The notes: generated by a model from the letters alone, not told the origin. Counted from the first letter of the stretch, positions 1-8,697 are shown. The stretch: 61,427 bases of DNA from CAZKJL01 sp964611095 (GCA_964611095.1 CAZSWJ010000004.1:1-61427), one strand, 5' to 3'. Numbers and translations: made by a program.

Positions 1-104
1 AAATGGGCACGAGCAGCTTTAAGCTCCTCAAAGTCGGCATGGGCTACGTGAAAGTTCTGGCACGCCTCGCATGGCAAAGCCGCCTCGGAACGAAAACGAT
101 CTAG
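1..104 (+). CDS. C-terminal end of a protein, possibly a GT2 glycosyltransferase (partial)
   Basis: The first bases carry the last 33 codons of an open frame that ends at a TAG and starts outside the window. The tail is basic and hydrophobic (FKLLKVGMGYVKVLARLAW), which resembles the C-terminal helix of GT2 glycosyltransferases such as the one ending at 5254. It lies convergent to the epimerase gene, and polysaccharide genes follow, so a glycosyltransferase is the best guess. Too little is present to assign a function. Confidence 0.4.
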   Translation, partial: MGTSSFKLLKVGMGYVKVLARLAWQSRLGTKTI

Positions 105-107
105 GAA

Positions 108-1223
108 TTATGCGAGAAGTACGTCCGCGATGCGGTCGCCCGCTTTGCCGTCCCACTCGGCAGGAACCATGACTTTAATTTTTGGATGAGGATTCATTGC
201 AAAATCGAGAACCTGTGCGCGATCTGATGCGTTTGCTGGGTCAATAAGTACATTTGATCCACTTTCAATAGTGCTGGGTCTTTCAGTATTCCGACGAAGC
301 GTGAAGCATCTTTTACCCAAAAAGGCTGCTTCTTCTTGAATGCCGCCAGAGTCTGTAAGAATAAACTGAGACTCCTGAATCATTTTTAAAAATGGGATAT
401 ATGCCAGTGAATCACGAATATGCACATTTTCATTATGAAGAAGTGAATATCGCTCGCCAGCCTTATTAAAAAGAGAAAATTCTTCCAATGCCTTCAACAA
501 TCTTTTATGTGCTGGAAATAGAATATGAATATGAGTCCCAATTTCTCTCAAAAAATTAAGAATTTCTTTTAAGACCTCTTTATTATCAACATTGCTTGGG
601 CGATGTAGCGTGACAATCGCAAATCTAGGGGGATAGCTCCCAATATAAATTTTATCTATAGCAGGCTTCATCCTGATCAACGTATCAATCATGGTGTTAC
701 CGACTAAAAAAATTTCTCCTTTCATTTTCCGATTTTTTTTATCATCGATCAGATGATCCACTCCTGATCTTTCAGAGCAAAAAAGAAAATCCGCGACCGA
801 ATCAATCTCTATGCGATTATGCTCTTCAGGCATCTCCAGATCGCCTGAACGAAGACCTGCTTCTACATGACCAATTTTAATGCCCATTTTTTTTGCAGCT
901 CTGGCTGCACCCACCGCACCATTAACATCTCCATATACCAAAACGACGTCTGGCTTAAATTTTTCCAAAGGTTTTTCAAACGCCTGAGCAGTTGCCTGAA
1001 TAACATCTTCTCTACTAGCTCCACCCTTAATCCCAAGATTCGCATCAGGCTCTGGGATATTTAATTGATGAAAAAAAACATCTGACAAAAGCGGATCGTA
1101 ATGCTGTCCCGTGTGCACGATGACGTGACGAACCTTGTCCGTGTGCTTGGCGAGTGCGTGATGCACGGCGGCAAGCTTGACGAAATTGGGACGGGCCGAG
1201 GCGCTGCTTAGAACAGTGATCAT
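108..1223 (-). CDS. wecB: UDP-N-acetylglucosamine 2-epimerase (non-hydrolysing, WecB family)
   Basis: This 371-residue protein has the usual family length. It should interconvert UDP-GlcNAc and UDP-ManNAc in the cytoplasm for surface polysaccharide synthesis. Visible family motifs are GQHYD near residue 40, HVEAGLRSGD with MPEEHNR near 120-135, GNTMIDT, TLHRPSNVD, and TDSGGIQEEAAFLG followed by TERPS. Its start codon overlaps the stop of the upstream glycosyltransferase by 4 bases, so the two are translationally coupled. The base composition is odd: the middle of the gene is about 27-32% GC in hand-counted 60-base lines, while its 5' end is near 63% like the neighbours. The gene therefore looks mosaic. 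Confidence 0.9.
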   Translation of the reverse strand: MITVLSSASARPNFVKLAAVHHALAKHTDKVRHVIVHTGQHYDPLLSDVFFHQLNIPEPDANLGIKGGASREDVIQATAQAFEKPLEKFKPDVVLVYGDVNGAVGAARAAKKMGIKIGHVEAGLRSGDLEMPEEHNRIEIDSVADFLFCSERSGVDHLIDDKKNRKMKGEIFLVGNTMIDTLIRMKPAIDKIYIGSYPPRFAIVTLHRPSNVDNKEVLKEILNFLREIGTHIHILFPAHKRLLKALEEFSLFNKAGERYSLLHNENVHIRDSLAYIPFLKMIQESQFILTDSGGIQEEAAFLGKRCFTLRRNTERPSTIESGSNVLIDPANASDRAQVLDFAMNPHPKIKVMVPAEWDGKAGDRIADVLLA

Positions 1224-2392
1224 GCAGGAGTCAGTCTAGCAGCCTTGCAGATGCGCTCCATGCGCTTTTCCCACGTGAACTGAGCCACGTGTGCGCGGGC
1301 CTGACGGGCCTTCTGCAGGCTCTCTTCTTTGTGTTCCAGGACATGGAGGATGGCGCTCGCCAGCTCCTCGCCGTCACCCGGGGCGCAGAACGTGGCCATC
1401 GTGGAGTCGAGTGCGTCGTGGATCGGCGGAAGATCGGCCGACACGATGGGGCGACCCGCGGCCATGTACTCGAAGAGCTTGAGGGGCGAGGTGTCGCGAA
1501 CGTAGAACGGATGATCGGACTTCGGTGCGGGGTACACGAGCACGTCGGCGGCGGTGAGCAGTGTCGGGATCTTGAGGTGCGGAAGGTGACCCGTGAACGT
1601 GACGTGCGAACGGAGGTCGTCGGGAAGTGCGTCCATGAAGCGATGCTTCTCGGCCTCGGGTCCGCCCGCGATGACGGCGCGGAACAGGAGACCGCGTCGC
1701 ACGAGGACGTCGAGCGCCTTGAGAAGCTCGGGAATTCCTTTGGAAAGCCCCATGGATTTGAGTTGCCCGGCGTACACGATGAGTGGCTCGCCCTTGGCTG
1801 CACCAAGCGACGAACGCGTATCATCGGCATTGGGCAAATCCTCGAAGTCATGGAGATCCACGCCGTCCCCTTCCACGATGACCGGAACATCCGAGACGCC
1901 CATATCGATGAGCGCTTGGCGCATGGGACTCGTGAGCGCGACGATGAGGCGACACTTGCGGAGTTGCTTCAGGAATCCGTTGATGCCCATGCGCGGAATG
2001 CGATGGAGCTCAACGACGACCGGAATGCCGAGGCCCGTGACGTACGGCAGAAGCTCGGGCGTCCGGGTGTAGATGACATCGAAATCTTTCTTGCGACCGG
2101 CGAGAATGGTTCGAAGCGCACGACCGAACAGAAAATTGACGAGCTTGAGTCCCAGGATTCCGGGCGCCCACCATGCGGCGATGCCGTCGATGGAACCGAT
2201 GTGGTGCAAGCGGATCGGCGAACTGATGCCGTAGTACGCCTCGAAACTTTGCTGAATGGTGTTTTTGCGAAACGGAGCGAAGATTTCGATCTCGTGGCCC
2301 ATGTCCCGCAACGTCTCGGTGACCTTGGCGATTTGGTGTCCGTGAGCGCGCTCGCTCGGTAAACGGACGTTGGTGCAGTAGGCGATTCTCAC
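1220..2392 (-). CDS. Glycosyltransferase family 4 (GT-B fold)
   Basis: This 390-residue cytoplasmic or membrane-associated glycosyltransferase resembles GT4 enzymes. The N-terminal Rossmann half begins MRIAYCTNVRLPSERAHGHQ. The C-terminal donor half shows VYAGQLKSMGLSKGIPELL, HLPHLKIPTLLTAADVLVYP and SPLKLFEYMAAGRPIVSADL, the GT4 acceptor/donor signature with the conserved EYMAAGRPIV stretch. It is the first gene of a two-gene unit with the epimerase. Donor and acceptor sugars cannot be read from sequence. Confidence 0.85.
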   Translation of the reverse strand: MRIAYCTNVRLPSERAHGHQIAKVTETLRDMGHEIEIFAPFRKNTIQQSFEAYYGISSPIRLHHIGSIDGIAAWWAPGILGLKLVNFLFGRALRTILAGRKKDFDVIYTRTPELLPYVTGLGIPVVVELHRIPRMGINGFLKQLRKCRLIVALTSPMRQALIDMGVSDVPVIVEGDGVDLHDFEDLPNADDTRSSLGAAKGEPLIVYAGQLKSMGLSKGIPELLKALDVLVRRGLLFRAVIAGGPEAEKHRFMDALPDDLRSHVTFTGHLPHLKIPTLLTAADVLVYPAPKSDHPFYVRDTSPLKLFEYMAAGRPIVSADLPPIHDALDSTMATFCAPGDGEELASAILHVLEHKEESLQKARQARAHVAQFTWEKRMERICKAARLTPA

Positions 2393-2456
2393 GGGTTGAG
2401 TCTATGTCGGTTTGCGTGAGAAAAGAAAGGGCGGTTACACCCATTTTGTCGCCTTG

Positions 2457-2634
2457 AAATTTTTCCGTATCGATTCCCCGCGAGCGCAGCGTCGCAAACG
2501 CGCTGTTTGAGGCCCGGTGCCGGGGGCGAGGGCCGAGTTCGCGTTTGCAGCGGAGCGAGTGGACGGAATCGAAGGATAAAATTTCAGAGCGACTGCTTTT
2601 CTTTGCCACTTTCTTTTGCGTCAAAAGAAAGTGG
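2457..2634. repeat. Intergenic repeat with perfect 12-bp hairpin
   Basis: This non-coding spacer ends in a perfect inverted repeat, CCACTTTCTTTT (2606-2617) and AAAAGAAAGTGG (2623-2634), with a 5-base loop. It resembles the hairpins at 7731-7760 and 12264-12294 and lies just upstream of a -10 element. A second inverted motif in the same spacer is GCAAACGCG (2502 region) against CGCGTTTGC. It may be a transcription barrier or a REP-like mobile repeat. Confidence 0.6.
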
Positions 2635-2641
2635 AATGAGA

Positions 2642-2647
2642 TACTAT
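2642..2647 (+). promoter_or_regulatory. -10 element TACTAT of the 2654 aminotransferase
   Basis: TACTAT lies 6 bases before the ATG at 2654. This favours that ATG over upstream in-frame starts and predicts a leaderless message. Confidence 0.55.
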
Positions 2648-2653
2648 GCACAC

Positions 2654-3829
2654 ATGCCTGCGATCCGTATTCCCCTCATGCGTTCCACGTTCTTCGATGA
2701 AGCGACCACGAAGAAAAAGTTGGCCGACTTCATTCTGGGCGCGACGCGACTGAGCATGGGCGACGAATGCAAAAAATTCGAAGCTGACTTCGCCGCATAC
2801 CAAGAAAGGAAGCACGCCGTGCTCGTGAGCAACGGCAGCACCGCGAACTTGGGACTGATTCAGGCACTCCTGAACCTCGGGAGACTGAAGAAAGGAGACA
2901 AGGTCGGCGTCTCGGCACTCACGTGGGCCACGAACGTCATGCCGCTCATGCAGCTTGGCCTCGTACCCGTCGCCATCGACTGCGATCTGACACACCTTAA
3001 TATCACCGCCGCGGAACTCACGAAACGGATCAAGAGTCTCAAGGCGATGTTCATCACGAACGTGCTCGGTATGTGCGGAGATATTGATGTCATCAAAGCG
3101 CTCTGTGATAAGCACGAAATAATCCTCATCGAGGATAACTGCGAGTCACTCGGCACGCGCTATAAAGGAAAGCTGCTCGGGAACTACGGCGTCGCCTCCA
3201 CATTCTCTTTCTTCGTGGGGCACCATTTGTCGACGATCGAAGGCGGCATGATCTGCACCGATGACGAAGAACTGGCGAACATGCTCATCATGGTCCGTGC
3301 GCACGGCTGGGACCGGAACTTGCCTGCCACAGCACAGCAGAAGCTGCGTAAAGAAAGCGGCGTCGATGATTTCTACGCCAAGTACCTCTTCCATTACCCC
3401 GCGTACAACATTCGTGCGACGGAAATCACGGGCTTCCTTGGAACGACGCAGCTCCCGCTGCTCGATGACACGATCGCGAAGCGCCGCAAGAACTTCGAAG
3501 CGTTCCACAAGGCCGTTGCGAAGAAACCCGAGCTGTATCACTCGCTCTCGGTCGATCACATCGAGCATCTCTCCAGCTTCGCGATGCCCGTGATCACCAA
3601 GTCGCACGACATCTTAAGGAAGACCCTCAAACGATTCGATGATGCCGGCGTGGAGACGCGCCCCGTGATCGCCGGAGACATCACCGAGCATCCGTTCTGG
3701 AAGAATGCGCTTCCCAAAGCCGACTGTCCCACCGCAAGGATCGTCCACAGCCAAGGCTTCTACTTCCCGAATAACCCAGATCTGACCGAGGAAGAGGTGG
3801 AGCTTCTGTGCGAGCTCGTCACGGGCTGA
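2654..3829 (+). CDS. DegT/DnrJ/EryC1/StrS-family PLP-dependent sugar aminotransferase
   Basis: This 391-residue protein should transaminate a keto-sugar nucleotide, using PLP, in the cytoplasm. Visible features are the cofactor-binding VSNGSTANLGL near residue 57, LIEDNCESLGTRYKG (the Asp-containing PLP ring site), and FSFFVGHHLSTIEGG. In that last motif the position usually held by the Schiff-base lysine reads as histidine (GHHLS), as in StrS-like dehydratases such as ColD and DesI-like variants. It may therefore be a PLP-dependent dehydratase rather than an aminotransferase. I chose the ATG at 2654 because the protein family starts there and a -10 box ends 6 bases upstream. A methyltransferase-glycosyltransferase gene follows 18 bases later. 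Confidence 0.75.
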   Translation: MPAIRIPLMRSTFFDEATTKKKLADFILGATRLSMGDECKKFEADFAAYQERKHAVLVSNGSTANLGLIQALLNLGRLKKGDKVGVSALTWATNVMPLMQLGLVPVAIDCDLTHLNITAAELTKRIKSLKAMFITNVLGMCGDIDVIKALCDKHEIILIEDNCESLGTRYKGKLLGNYGVASTFSFFVGHHLSTIEGGMICTDDEELANMLIMVRAHGWDRNLPATAQQKLRKESGVDDFYAKYLFHYPAYNIRATEITGFLGTTQLPLLDDTIAKRRKNFEAFHKAVAKKPELYHSLSVDHIEHLSSFAMPVITKSHDILRKTLKRFDDAGVETRPVIAGDITEHPFWKNALPKADCPTARIVHSQGFYFPNNPDLTEEEVELLCELVTG

Positions 3830-3835
3830 TACCAT
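3830..3835 (+). promoter_or_regulatory. Extended -10 element TGATACCAT upstream of the 3848 gene
   Basis: TACCAT, preceded by TG at the -1 extended position and overlapping the stop codon of the previous gene, lies 12 bases before the ATG at 3848. Confidence 0.4.
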
Positions 3836-3847
3836 CACAAACCACGC

Positions 3848-5254
3848 ATGACGCACTCCACGCCATCAACGCACGACCGTCGCGCATTCTTCGATGCTCT
3901 GGCGAGCCGTCGCGAACGGGACGCCAGACGTCACTCGACGTACTACCGCGACCGTTTGGATTGGCTGAAGAACATGATCCCGTCGGACGCATCGATCGCC
4001 GAGGTGGGTTCGGGCATCGGCTGGACGCTCTCCAGACTTCCGCAAACGAAAAAAGTCGGCATCGATCTTTCCTCGAAGATGATCGATGTGGCCAAGCAGA
4101 ACGATGCCTCATCGACCTACGTACAGAACGACGTGGAACACCTCACGCACCGCGGCGAGTACGACTACGTGCTGATGCTCGACAGCATCAACTTCCTCGG
4201 CGACGTCCAGGCGGCGCTCACGTCCATCCGCACGAACTTGTGCGGCGAACGAACGAGACTCGTCATCACGCATTACAACTTCCTCTGGCAGCCCATCTTC
4301 ATGCTCGGCGAACTGCTGGGTTGGAAGACCAAGTTCCCCGAGCAGAACTGGCTCTCCCGAAACGACCTCGTAAACCTGCTCGATCTCACCGGATTTGAAG
4401 TCGTGAGCGCAGGCGAACGCATGCTGTGCCCCGTGGGTATTCCGCTCGTGGAGCAGTTCTTCAACCACATCCTCGTGACGTTGCCGTTCCTGCGAGTCTT
4501 CGGGCTGACGAAGACGATCATCGCACGACCGCTCAGGAAAGAGCGAAAGGAATATTCGGTGAGCATTCTTTCCGCCGTGCGCAACGAACGCGGCAACATC
4601 GCACGCATCGCGCAAACCATGCCGACGATGGGCACCCGCACGGAACTGATTTTCGTCGAAGGTCACTCCACCGACGGCACGTGGGAGGAAATGGAGCGCG
4701 TACGGAAAGAAGGCAATGCGGGCATCGAGATCAAAACGTTCAAGCAACCCGGCCGCGGCAAAGGCGACGCACTCCACTTCGGCGCATCGCAAGCGACGGG
4801 AGACATTCTCATGGTGTACGACGGAGACTTCACCGTGCATCCCTTGGAACTCCGCAAGCAGTACGACATTCTGGCCGACGGCCGCGCCGAACTCGTGAAC
4901 GCATCGCGCTTGGTATATCCGCTCGAGAAAGGAGCGATGCGCCTCAAGAACCTCATCGGCAACAAAGTCTTCAGCGCGATGTTCTCGTGGCTCTTCATGC
5001 AGAAGCTCGTGGACACGCTCTCGCCCGTCAAAGCGCTCTTCCGTCATCACTATAAAAAAATGACGCTGCGCCGCGACCCGTTCGGCGACTTCGACCTGTT
5101 CTTCGGAGCCTCCGCTCAGCAACTGAAGATGCGCGAGGTGCCCATCCACTACCTGGAGCGCACCTACGGCGTGACGAAGATGCGACCGTTCAAACACGCC
5201 TGGATGCTCCTGAAGATGTTCTTCTTCGGGGCCCGCAAACTGCGCTGGAACTAG
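3848..5254 (+). CDS. SAM-dependent methyltransferase fused to GT2 glycosyltransferase
   Basis: One 468-residue polypeptide holds two enzymes. Residues about 40-220 are a class I methyltransferase with the SAM-binding IAEVGSGIG motif (50-58), followed by VGIDLSSKMIDVAKQ. Residues about 236-468 are a GT2 domain with ILSAVRNERGNI, FVEGHSTDGTW and the metal-binding VYDGDFTV (a DxD-like motif), ending in a basic hydrophobic C-terminal helix. It probably makes and modifies a glycan or polyprenyl-linked sugar. No stop or frameshift separates the halves. The gene lies between a sugar aminotransferase-like gene and GDP-mannose dehydratase. Confidence 0.8.
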   Translation: MTHSTPSTHDRRAFFDALASRRERDARRHSTYYRDRLDWLKNMIPSDASIAEVGSGIGWTLSRLPQTKKVGIDLSSKMIDVAKQNDASSTYVQNDVEHLTHRGEYDYVLMLDSINFLGDVQAALTSIRTNLCGERTRLVITHYNFLWQPIFMLGELLGWKTKFPEQNWLSRNDLVNLLDLTGFEVVSAGERMLCPVGIPLVEQFFNHILVTLPFLRVFGLTKTIIARPLRKERKEYSVSILSAVRNERGNIARIAQTMPTMGTRTELIFVEGHSTDGTWEEMERVRKEGNAGIEIKTFKQPGRGKGDALHFGASQATGDILMVYDGDFTVHPLELRKQYDILADGRAELVNASRLVYPLEKGAMRLKNLIGNKVFSAMFSWLFMQKLVDTLSPVKALFRHHYKKMTLRRDPFGDFDLFFGASAQQLKMREVPIHYLERTYGVTKMRPFKHAWMLLKMFFFGARKLRWN

Positions 5255-5280
5255 GGATATCGCAAGTCCTGGAGCGCTGG

Positions 5281-5286
5281 TATCAT
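5281..5286 (+). promoter_or_regulatory. Extended -10 element TGGTATCAT of gmd
   Basis: TATCAT with an upstream TGn ends 9 bases before the gmd ATG at 5296. Confidence 0.5.
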
Positions 5287-5295
5287 TCGCGGAGC

Positions 5296-6330
5296 ATGAA
5301 GAAGGCCCTCATCACCGGCATCACCGGCCAAGACGGTTCGTATCTCGCCGAGCTCCTGCTCGCGAAAGGCTACGAAGTGCACGGACTCGTGCGCCGTGCC
5401 TCCACGTTCAACCGCGGACGCATCGAGCACTTGTTCATCGACCCGCACACGTCCAAGCACCCGCTCTTCCTTCACTACGGCGATCTCTCGGACAGCAACT
5501 CGCTGCTCCGCGTCCTCATGCAGACGAAGCCGGATGAAATTTACAACCTCGGTGCGCAGAGCCACGTCGCTGTGAGCTTCGACATTCCGGAGAGCACGGG
5601 CGATATCACGGGGCTCGGAACGACGCGACTTCTCGAAGCACTCCGAACGACGGGAATGAAGTCCAAGTTCTACCAGGCGAGCAGCAGCGAACTCTACGGA
5701 AAGGTTCTCCAGACCCCGCAAAACGAAGATACGCCATTTTATCCGCGCAGCCCGTACGCGTGCGCCAAGGCATACTCGTACCACCTCACGCGCAACTACC
5801 GCGAGAGCTACGGCATGTACGCCGTGAACGGAATTCTGTTCAACCACGAGTCGCCGCGTCGCGGTGAAAATTTCGTGACGAGAAAGATCACGCTCTCGCT
5901 CGCACGCATCTTGGCGAAGCAGCAGGATTGTTTGTACCTCGGAAACCTGGAAGCGCGTCGCGACTGGGGCTACGCGAAAGAATTCGTGGAAGGCATGTGG
6001 CTCATGCTCCAGCAACCGAAGCCCGAGGACTTCGTGCTCGCCACGGGCAAGCAGAGGTCCGTTCGTGAGTTCCTGGAACTGTGCCTCACGCGCGCCGGCA
6101 TGAAGTGGACGAAGGAAGGGAAGGGCGACGCCGAGAAGTACAAGAACGCGAAGGGGCAAACGATCGTCGCCATCGACCCCCGTTACCAGCGTCCCGCCGA
6201 GGTGGATACGCTCCTCGGCGATGCCTCCAAAGCCAAGAAAGTCCTGGGCTGGGAGCCAAAAACCACCCTTGATGAGCTTGCGGCGATCATGATGGAAGCC
6301 GATTGCGAAAAGCTCGGTATCAAGCTCTAG
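5296..6330 (+). CDS. gmd: GDP-mannose 4,6-dehydratase
   Basis: This 344-residue short-chain dehydrogenase should convert GDP-mannose to GDP-4-keto-6-deoxy-mannose, the precursor of GDP-fucose, rhamnose or perosamine sugars. Evidence is the N-terminal NADP-binding GITGQDGSYLAELL, the family block VRRASTFNRGRIEHL, the SSSELYGK loop, and the catalytic Tyr/Lys pair in YACAKAYSYH. The length matches the family. No reductase (fcl) is adjacent, so the final sugar is unknown. The neighbouring aminotransferase-like gene would fit an amino-deoxy sugar. Confidence 0.93.
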   Translation: MKKALITGITGQDGSYLAELLLAKGYEVHGLVRRASTFNRGRIEHLFIDPHTSKHPLFLHYGDLSDSNSLLRVLMQTKPDEIYNLGAQSHVAVSFDIPESTGDITGLGTTRLLEALRTTGMKSKFYQASSSELYGKVLQTPQNEDTPFYPRSPYACAKAYSYHLTRNYRESYGMYAVNGILFNHESPRRGENFVTRKITLSLARILAKQQDCLYLGNLEARRDWGYAKEFVEGMWLMLQQPKPEDFVLATGKQRSVREFLELCLTRAGMKWTKEGKGDAEKYKNAKGQTIVAIDPRYQRPAEVDTLLGDASKAKKVLGWEPKTTLDELAAIMMEADCEKLGIKL

Positions 6331-6336
6331 GACTGC

Positions 6337-6342
6337 TATCAT
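6337..6342 (+). promoter_or_regulatory. Extended -10 element TGCTATCAT of the 6349 oxidoreductase
   Basis: TATCAT with TGC in front ends exactly 6 bases before the ATG at 6349, so the transcript would start at the start codon. Confidence 0.6.
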
Positions 6343-6348
6343 CCGCTC

Positions 6349-7353
6349 ATGACATCCGTGTCCGTCGGTATCGTCGGCCTTGGTTACTGGGGTCCCAACT
6401 GGCTCCGCAACTTCGCCTCGCTCGAAGACTGCGAACTTGCGTGGGGCTGTGACCTGAGCGACGCACGCACGAGGAAGTTCGCTCGCCAATATCCGGCGAC
6501 GCGCTTCACGAACAACTTCAAAGATCTTCTCAACGATAAAAGCTTGGACGCCGTCGTCATCGCCACACCGACAAGCTCACACTTCACGCTCGCCAAGCAG
6601 GCGCTCGAAGCCGGCAAGCACGTCCTTGTAGAAAAACCGATGACGGGCAGCATCGCCGAAGGCGAGAAGCTGGTGGCACTCGCGAAATCGAAGAAGAAAC
6701 TCCTGCTCGTGGACCACACGTTCGCCTACACGGGTGCCGTGCGACTCATCGCGGACGCCGTGAAGAACAAAAAACTCGGCGACCTCCTCTACTTCGACTC
6801 CACGCGCATCAACCTCGGCATCATTCAGAAGGACTGCAACGTTCTCTGGGATCTCGCCATTCATGACCTGACGATTTTGGCTTCCATCAGCGACTTAAAT
6901 GACGTGACGGACGTGACGGCCATCGGCAGCGCACACTACGGAAAGCACATCGAAGACGGCCACCTGCACCTCAACTTCAAGTCGGGACTCGCCGCACACA
7001 TTCACGCCAGTTGGCTTTCGCCCGTGAAGATCCGAAAGACGCTCGTCGCCGGACGAAAAGCGATGATCGTGTACGACGACACCGAGCCGAGTGAGAAAAT
7101 CCGCCTCTACGACAAAGGCGTCGAACGCGACGACACCAAACCCGACCCGTTCTTCCCGAAGTACAGAAGCGGCGACGTGCTCATCCCGGCACTTCCCGTG
7201 ACAGAGGCTCTCGGAACCGAAGCACAGCACTTTGCCGACTGCATCCGCGGCAAAGCCAAGCCCATCGTCTCGGGCGAAGACGGGCTCAAGATCGTCAGAA
7301 TCCTGGAAAGTGCGGACCAGTCCCTAAGGACAGGCAAAGTAATCAGGCTCTAA
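6349..7353 (+). CDS. Gfo/Idh/MocA-family sugar oxidoreductase
   Basis: This 334-residue NAD(P)-dependent oxidoreductase has an N-terminal Rossmann fold (VGIVGLGYWGPNWLRNF), VVIATPTSSHFTLAKQAL and the family's signature EKPMT. A conserved DLAIHDLTIL block holds the likely catalytic histidine. Family members such as WlbA oxidise UDP-sugars before 3-transamination. The aminotransferase at 11096 and acetyltransferase at 10538 would supply the next steps of such a route. That pathway is inferred from context. Confidence 0.82.
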   Translation: MTSVSVGIVGLGYWGPNWLRNFASLEDCELAWGCDLSDARTRKFARQYPATRFTNNFKDLLNDKSLDAVVIATPTSSHFTLAKQALEAGKHVLVEKPMTGSIAEGEKLVALAKSKKKLLLVDHTFAYTGAVRLIADAVKNKKLGDLLYFDSTRINLGIIQKDCNVLWDLAIHDLTILASISDLNDVTDVTAIGSAHYGKHIEDGHLHLNFKSGLAAHIHASWLSPVKIRKTLVAGRKAMIVYDDTEPSEKIRLYDKGVERDDTKPDPFFPKYRSGDVLIPALPVTEALGTEAQHFADCIRGKAKPIVSGEDGLKIVRILESADQSLRTGKVIRL

Positions 7354-7374
7354 TTGAAGTAATTTTTGGATTTT

Positions 7375-7626
7375 ATGACCTTCCCCTATCACTACTGGAA
7401 TATAGGCTTGGGATTGTTTGGGTTGTTTTTAATGATATGGGGATTTGAAACGAATGGCACCAAGAAGAGAACAATCGAGGCGATAGGCGTAGTAAGTTTT
7501 GGTACTGCGATCCTTGCAGCATTTATCACCGCCGGAATCAAAAATGGCATTATTTTTGTAATTGCTGCCATTCCTATTGATTGGATAATCAGAGACGGAA
7601 TTCGTGCTTTAGTTAAAAAGTTTTAG
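7375..7626 (+). CDS. Small membrane protein, function unknown
   Basis: An 83-residue protein with three predicted hydrophobic segments (about residues 8-24, 37-54 and 58-72) and a basic tail ending in ALVKKF. It is clearly AT-richer than its neighbours, which suggests recent acquisition. The ATG at 7375 is used; a TTG at 7366 is possible. No family recognised. Confidence 0.55.
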   Translation: MTFPYHYWNIGLGLFGLFLMIWGFETNGTKKRTIEAIGVVSFGTAILAAFITAGIKNGIIFVIAAIPIDWIIRDGIRALVKKF

Positions 7627-7631
7627 AGAAT

Positions 7632-7760
7632 CCACATCCAAAGGGCGGCGCGCGCCGCAGGTGGGGGTCGGCGGGTAAGCGATTTCGCTTCACACGAAAT
7701 CGCGGGGTATCGGCGCGCAGTGCTTTCTTGGTTACTTCTTTGGCACGCCAAAGAAGTAAC
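7632..7760. repeat. Dispersed intergenic element, copy with 13-bp hairpin
   Basis: It starts CCACATCCAAAGGG and contains GCGCGCCGCAG, GGTATCGGCGCGCAG and TTTCTTGGTTACTTC in the same order as the copy at 12194-12294. The end is a perfect hairpin, GTTACTTCTTTGG (7731-7743) and CCAAAGAAGTAAC (7748-7760). This copy carries an extra palindrome, GCGATTTCG (7679-7687) with CGAAATCGC (7695-7703), that the other lacks. Confidence 0.75.
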
Positions 7761-7822
7761 AATCGTCGTATGTCGCCAATCCAAACTTGACCAGCCTCTC
7801 CCCTGTCCGTAGCCTCTCCCCG

Positions 7823-8677
7823 ATGCGCAAAGAGTTTACCAATGACACCGACCTGAATAACCGCGTTCGTTCGTGGTGGCATGCAAACCCCTTCAACTAC
7901 TTCGTGGGGGATGAAGAGGGTTCGTGGGCGTTTTACCGCAACATCGACCGAAAATTCCTGAAGTGGATCCCGTTCATGCAGAAAGGCGGTTATCCGTTTT
8001 TGACGCGCTACGTGGATATGAAGGGACTCAAGGGAAAGAAGCTCCTCGACATTGCCTGCGGCACCGGAGTCCTCACCGAGCAGTTCGTGCGCATGGGCGC
8101 CGACGTCACGGCCATCGATCTCACGCCCAAGGCCGTGGAACTCACCAAGAAACGCCTGGACCTGTACAAGATTACGGCGAATGTCATCGAAGGTGACGCG
8201 CAGAAGCTCCCGTTCCCGGACAACACGTTCGACTTCGTCTGTGCTTGGGGCTGCCTCATGCACATGCCGATGACGGAGAAAGCGATCTCCGAAATTCACC
8301 GCGTGCTCAAGCCCGGAGGAAAGACCATCGCCATGATGTACCACAGCAACTCCGTGCACTTGCGCTACTGCATCCAGCTCGGACGCGGCATTCTGCGCGG
8401 CAAGTATCTCAAATACGACAATCAGTCACTCATCAACCGTTACACCGACGGTGCGCACAAGGGCGGCAACATGCTTGCTCGTTTCTACTCACGCAAAGAG
8501 TTCCGTAACCTTTTCGCCGGGTTCAAAGATGTGGGCGTTTTCATTCACGACAACCACGGCATGCCCGCTCAGCTGCCGCATCCGTGGCTCCCGCTCGGAA
8601 AGTTGCTTCCGGCATTCGCCAAAGAGTGGATCTGCCGCGCATTCGGCATGACGGCCATCATCACGGCAACGAAATAG
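7823..8677 (+). CDS. SAM-dependent class I methyltransferase
   Basis: This 284-residue methyltransferase shows the SAM-binding motif LLDIACGTGVLTEQF, the acidic loop VTAIDLTPKAVELTKK, EGDAQKLPFPDNTFDFV (motif II/post II) and HRVLKPGGK (motif III), as in UbiE/Methyltransf_11 enzymes. The substrate is unknown; a glycan, lipid or polyprenol intermediate is possible from context. The ATG at 7823 is preferred over 7787 because the extra N-terminus is encoded by a short imperfect duplication (AGCCTCTCCCC twice). A convergent glycosyltransferase follows. Confidence 0.8.
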   Translation: MRKEFTNDTDLNNRVRSWWHANPFNYFVGDEEGSWAFYRNIDRKFLKWIPFMQKGGYPFLTRYVDMKGLKGKKLLDIACGTGVLTEQFVRMGADVTAIDLTPKAVELTKKRLDLYKITANVIEGDAQKLPFPDNTFDFVCAWGCLMHMPMTEKAISEIHRVLKPGGKTIAMMYHSNSVHLRYCIQLGRGILRGKYLKYDNQSLINRYTDGAHKGGNMLARFYSRKEFRNLFAGFKDVGVFIHDNHGMPAQLPHPWLPLGKLLPAFAKEWICRAFGMTAIITATK

Positions 8678-8697
8678 AGACGAAGCGATGCTGACGT

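Noticed and set aside
1289..2362. 357-codon open frame opposite the first GT4 gene
   Set aside because: An antisense shadow; the minus-strand frame has the GT4 motifs and couples with wecB.
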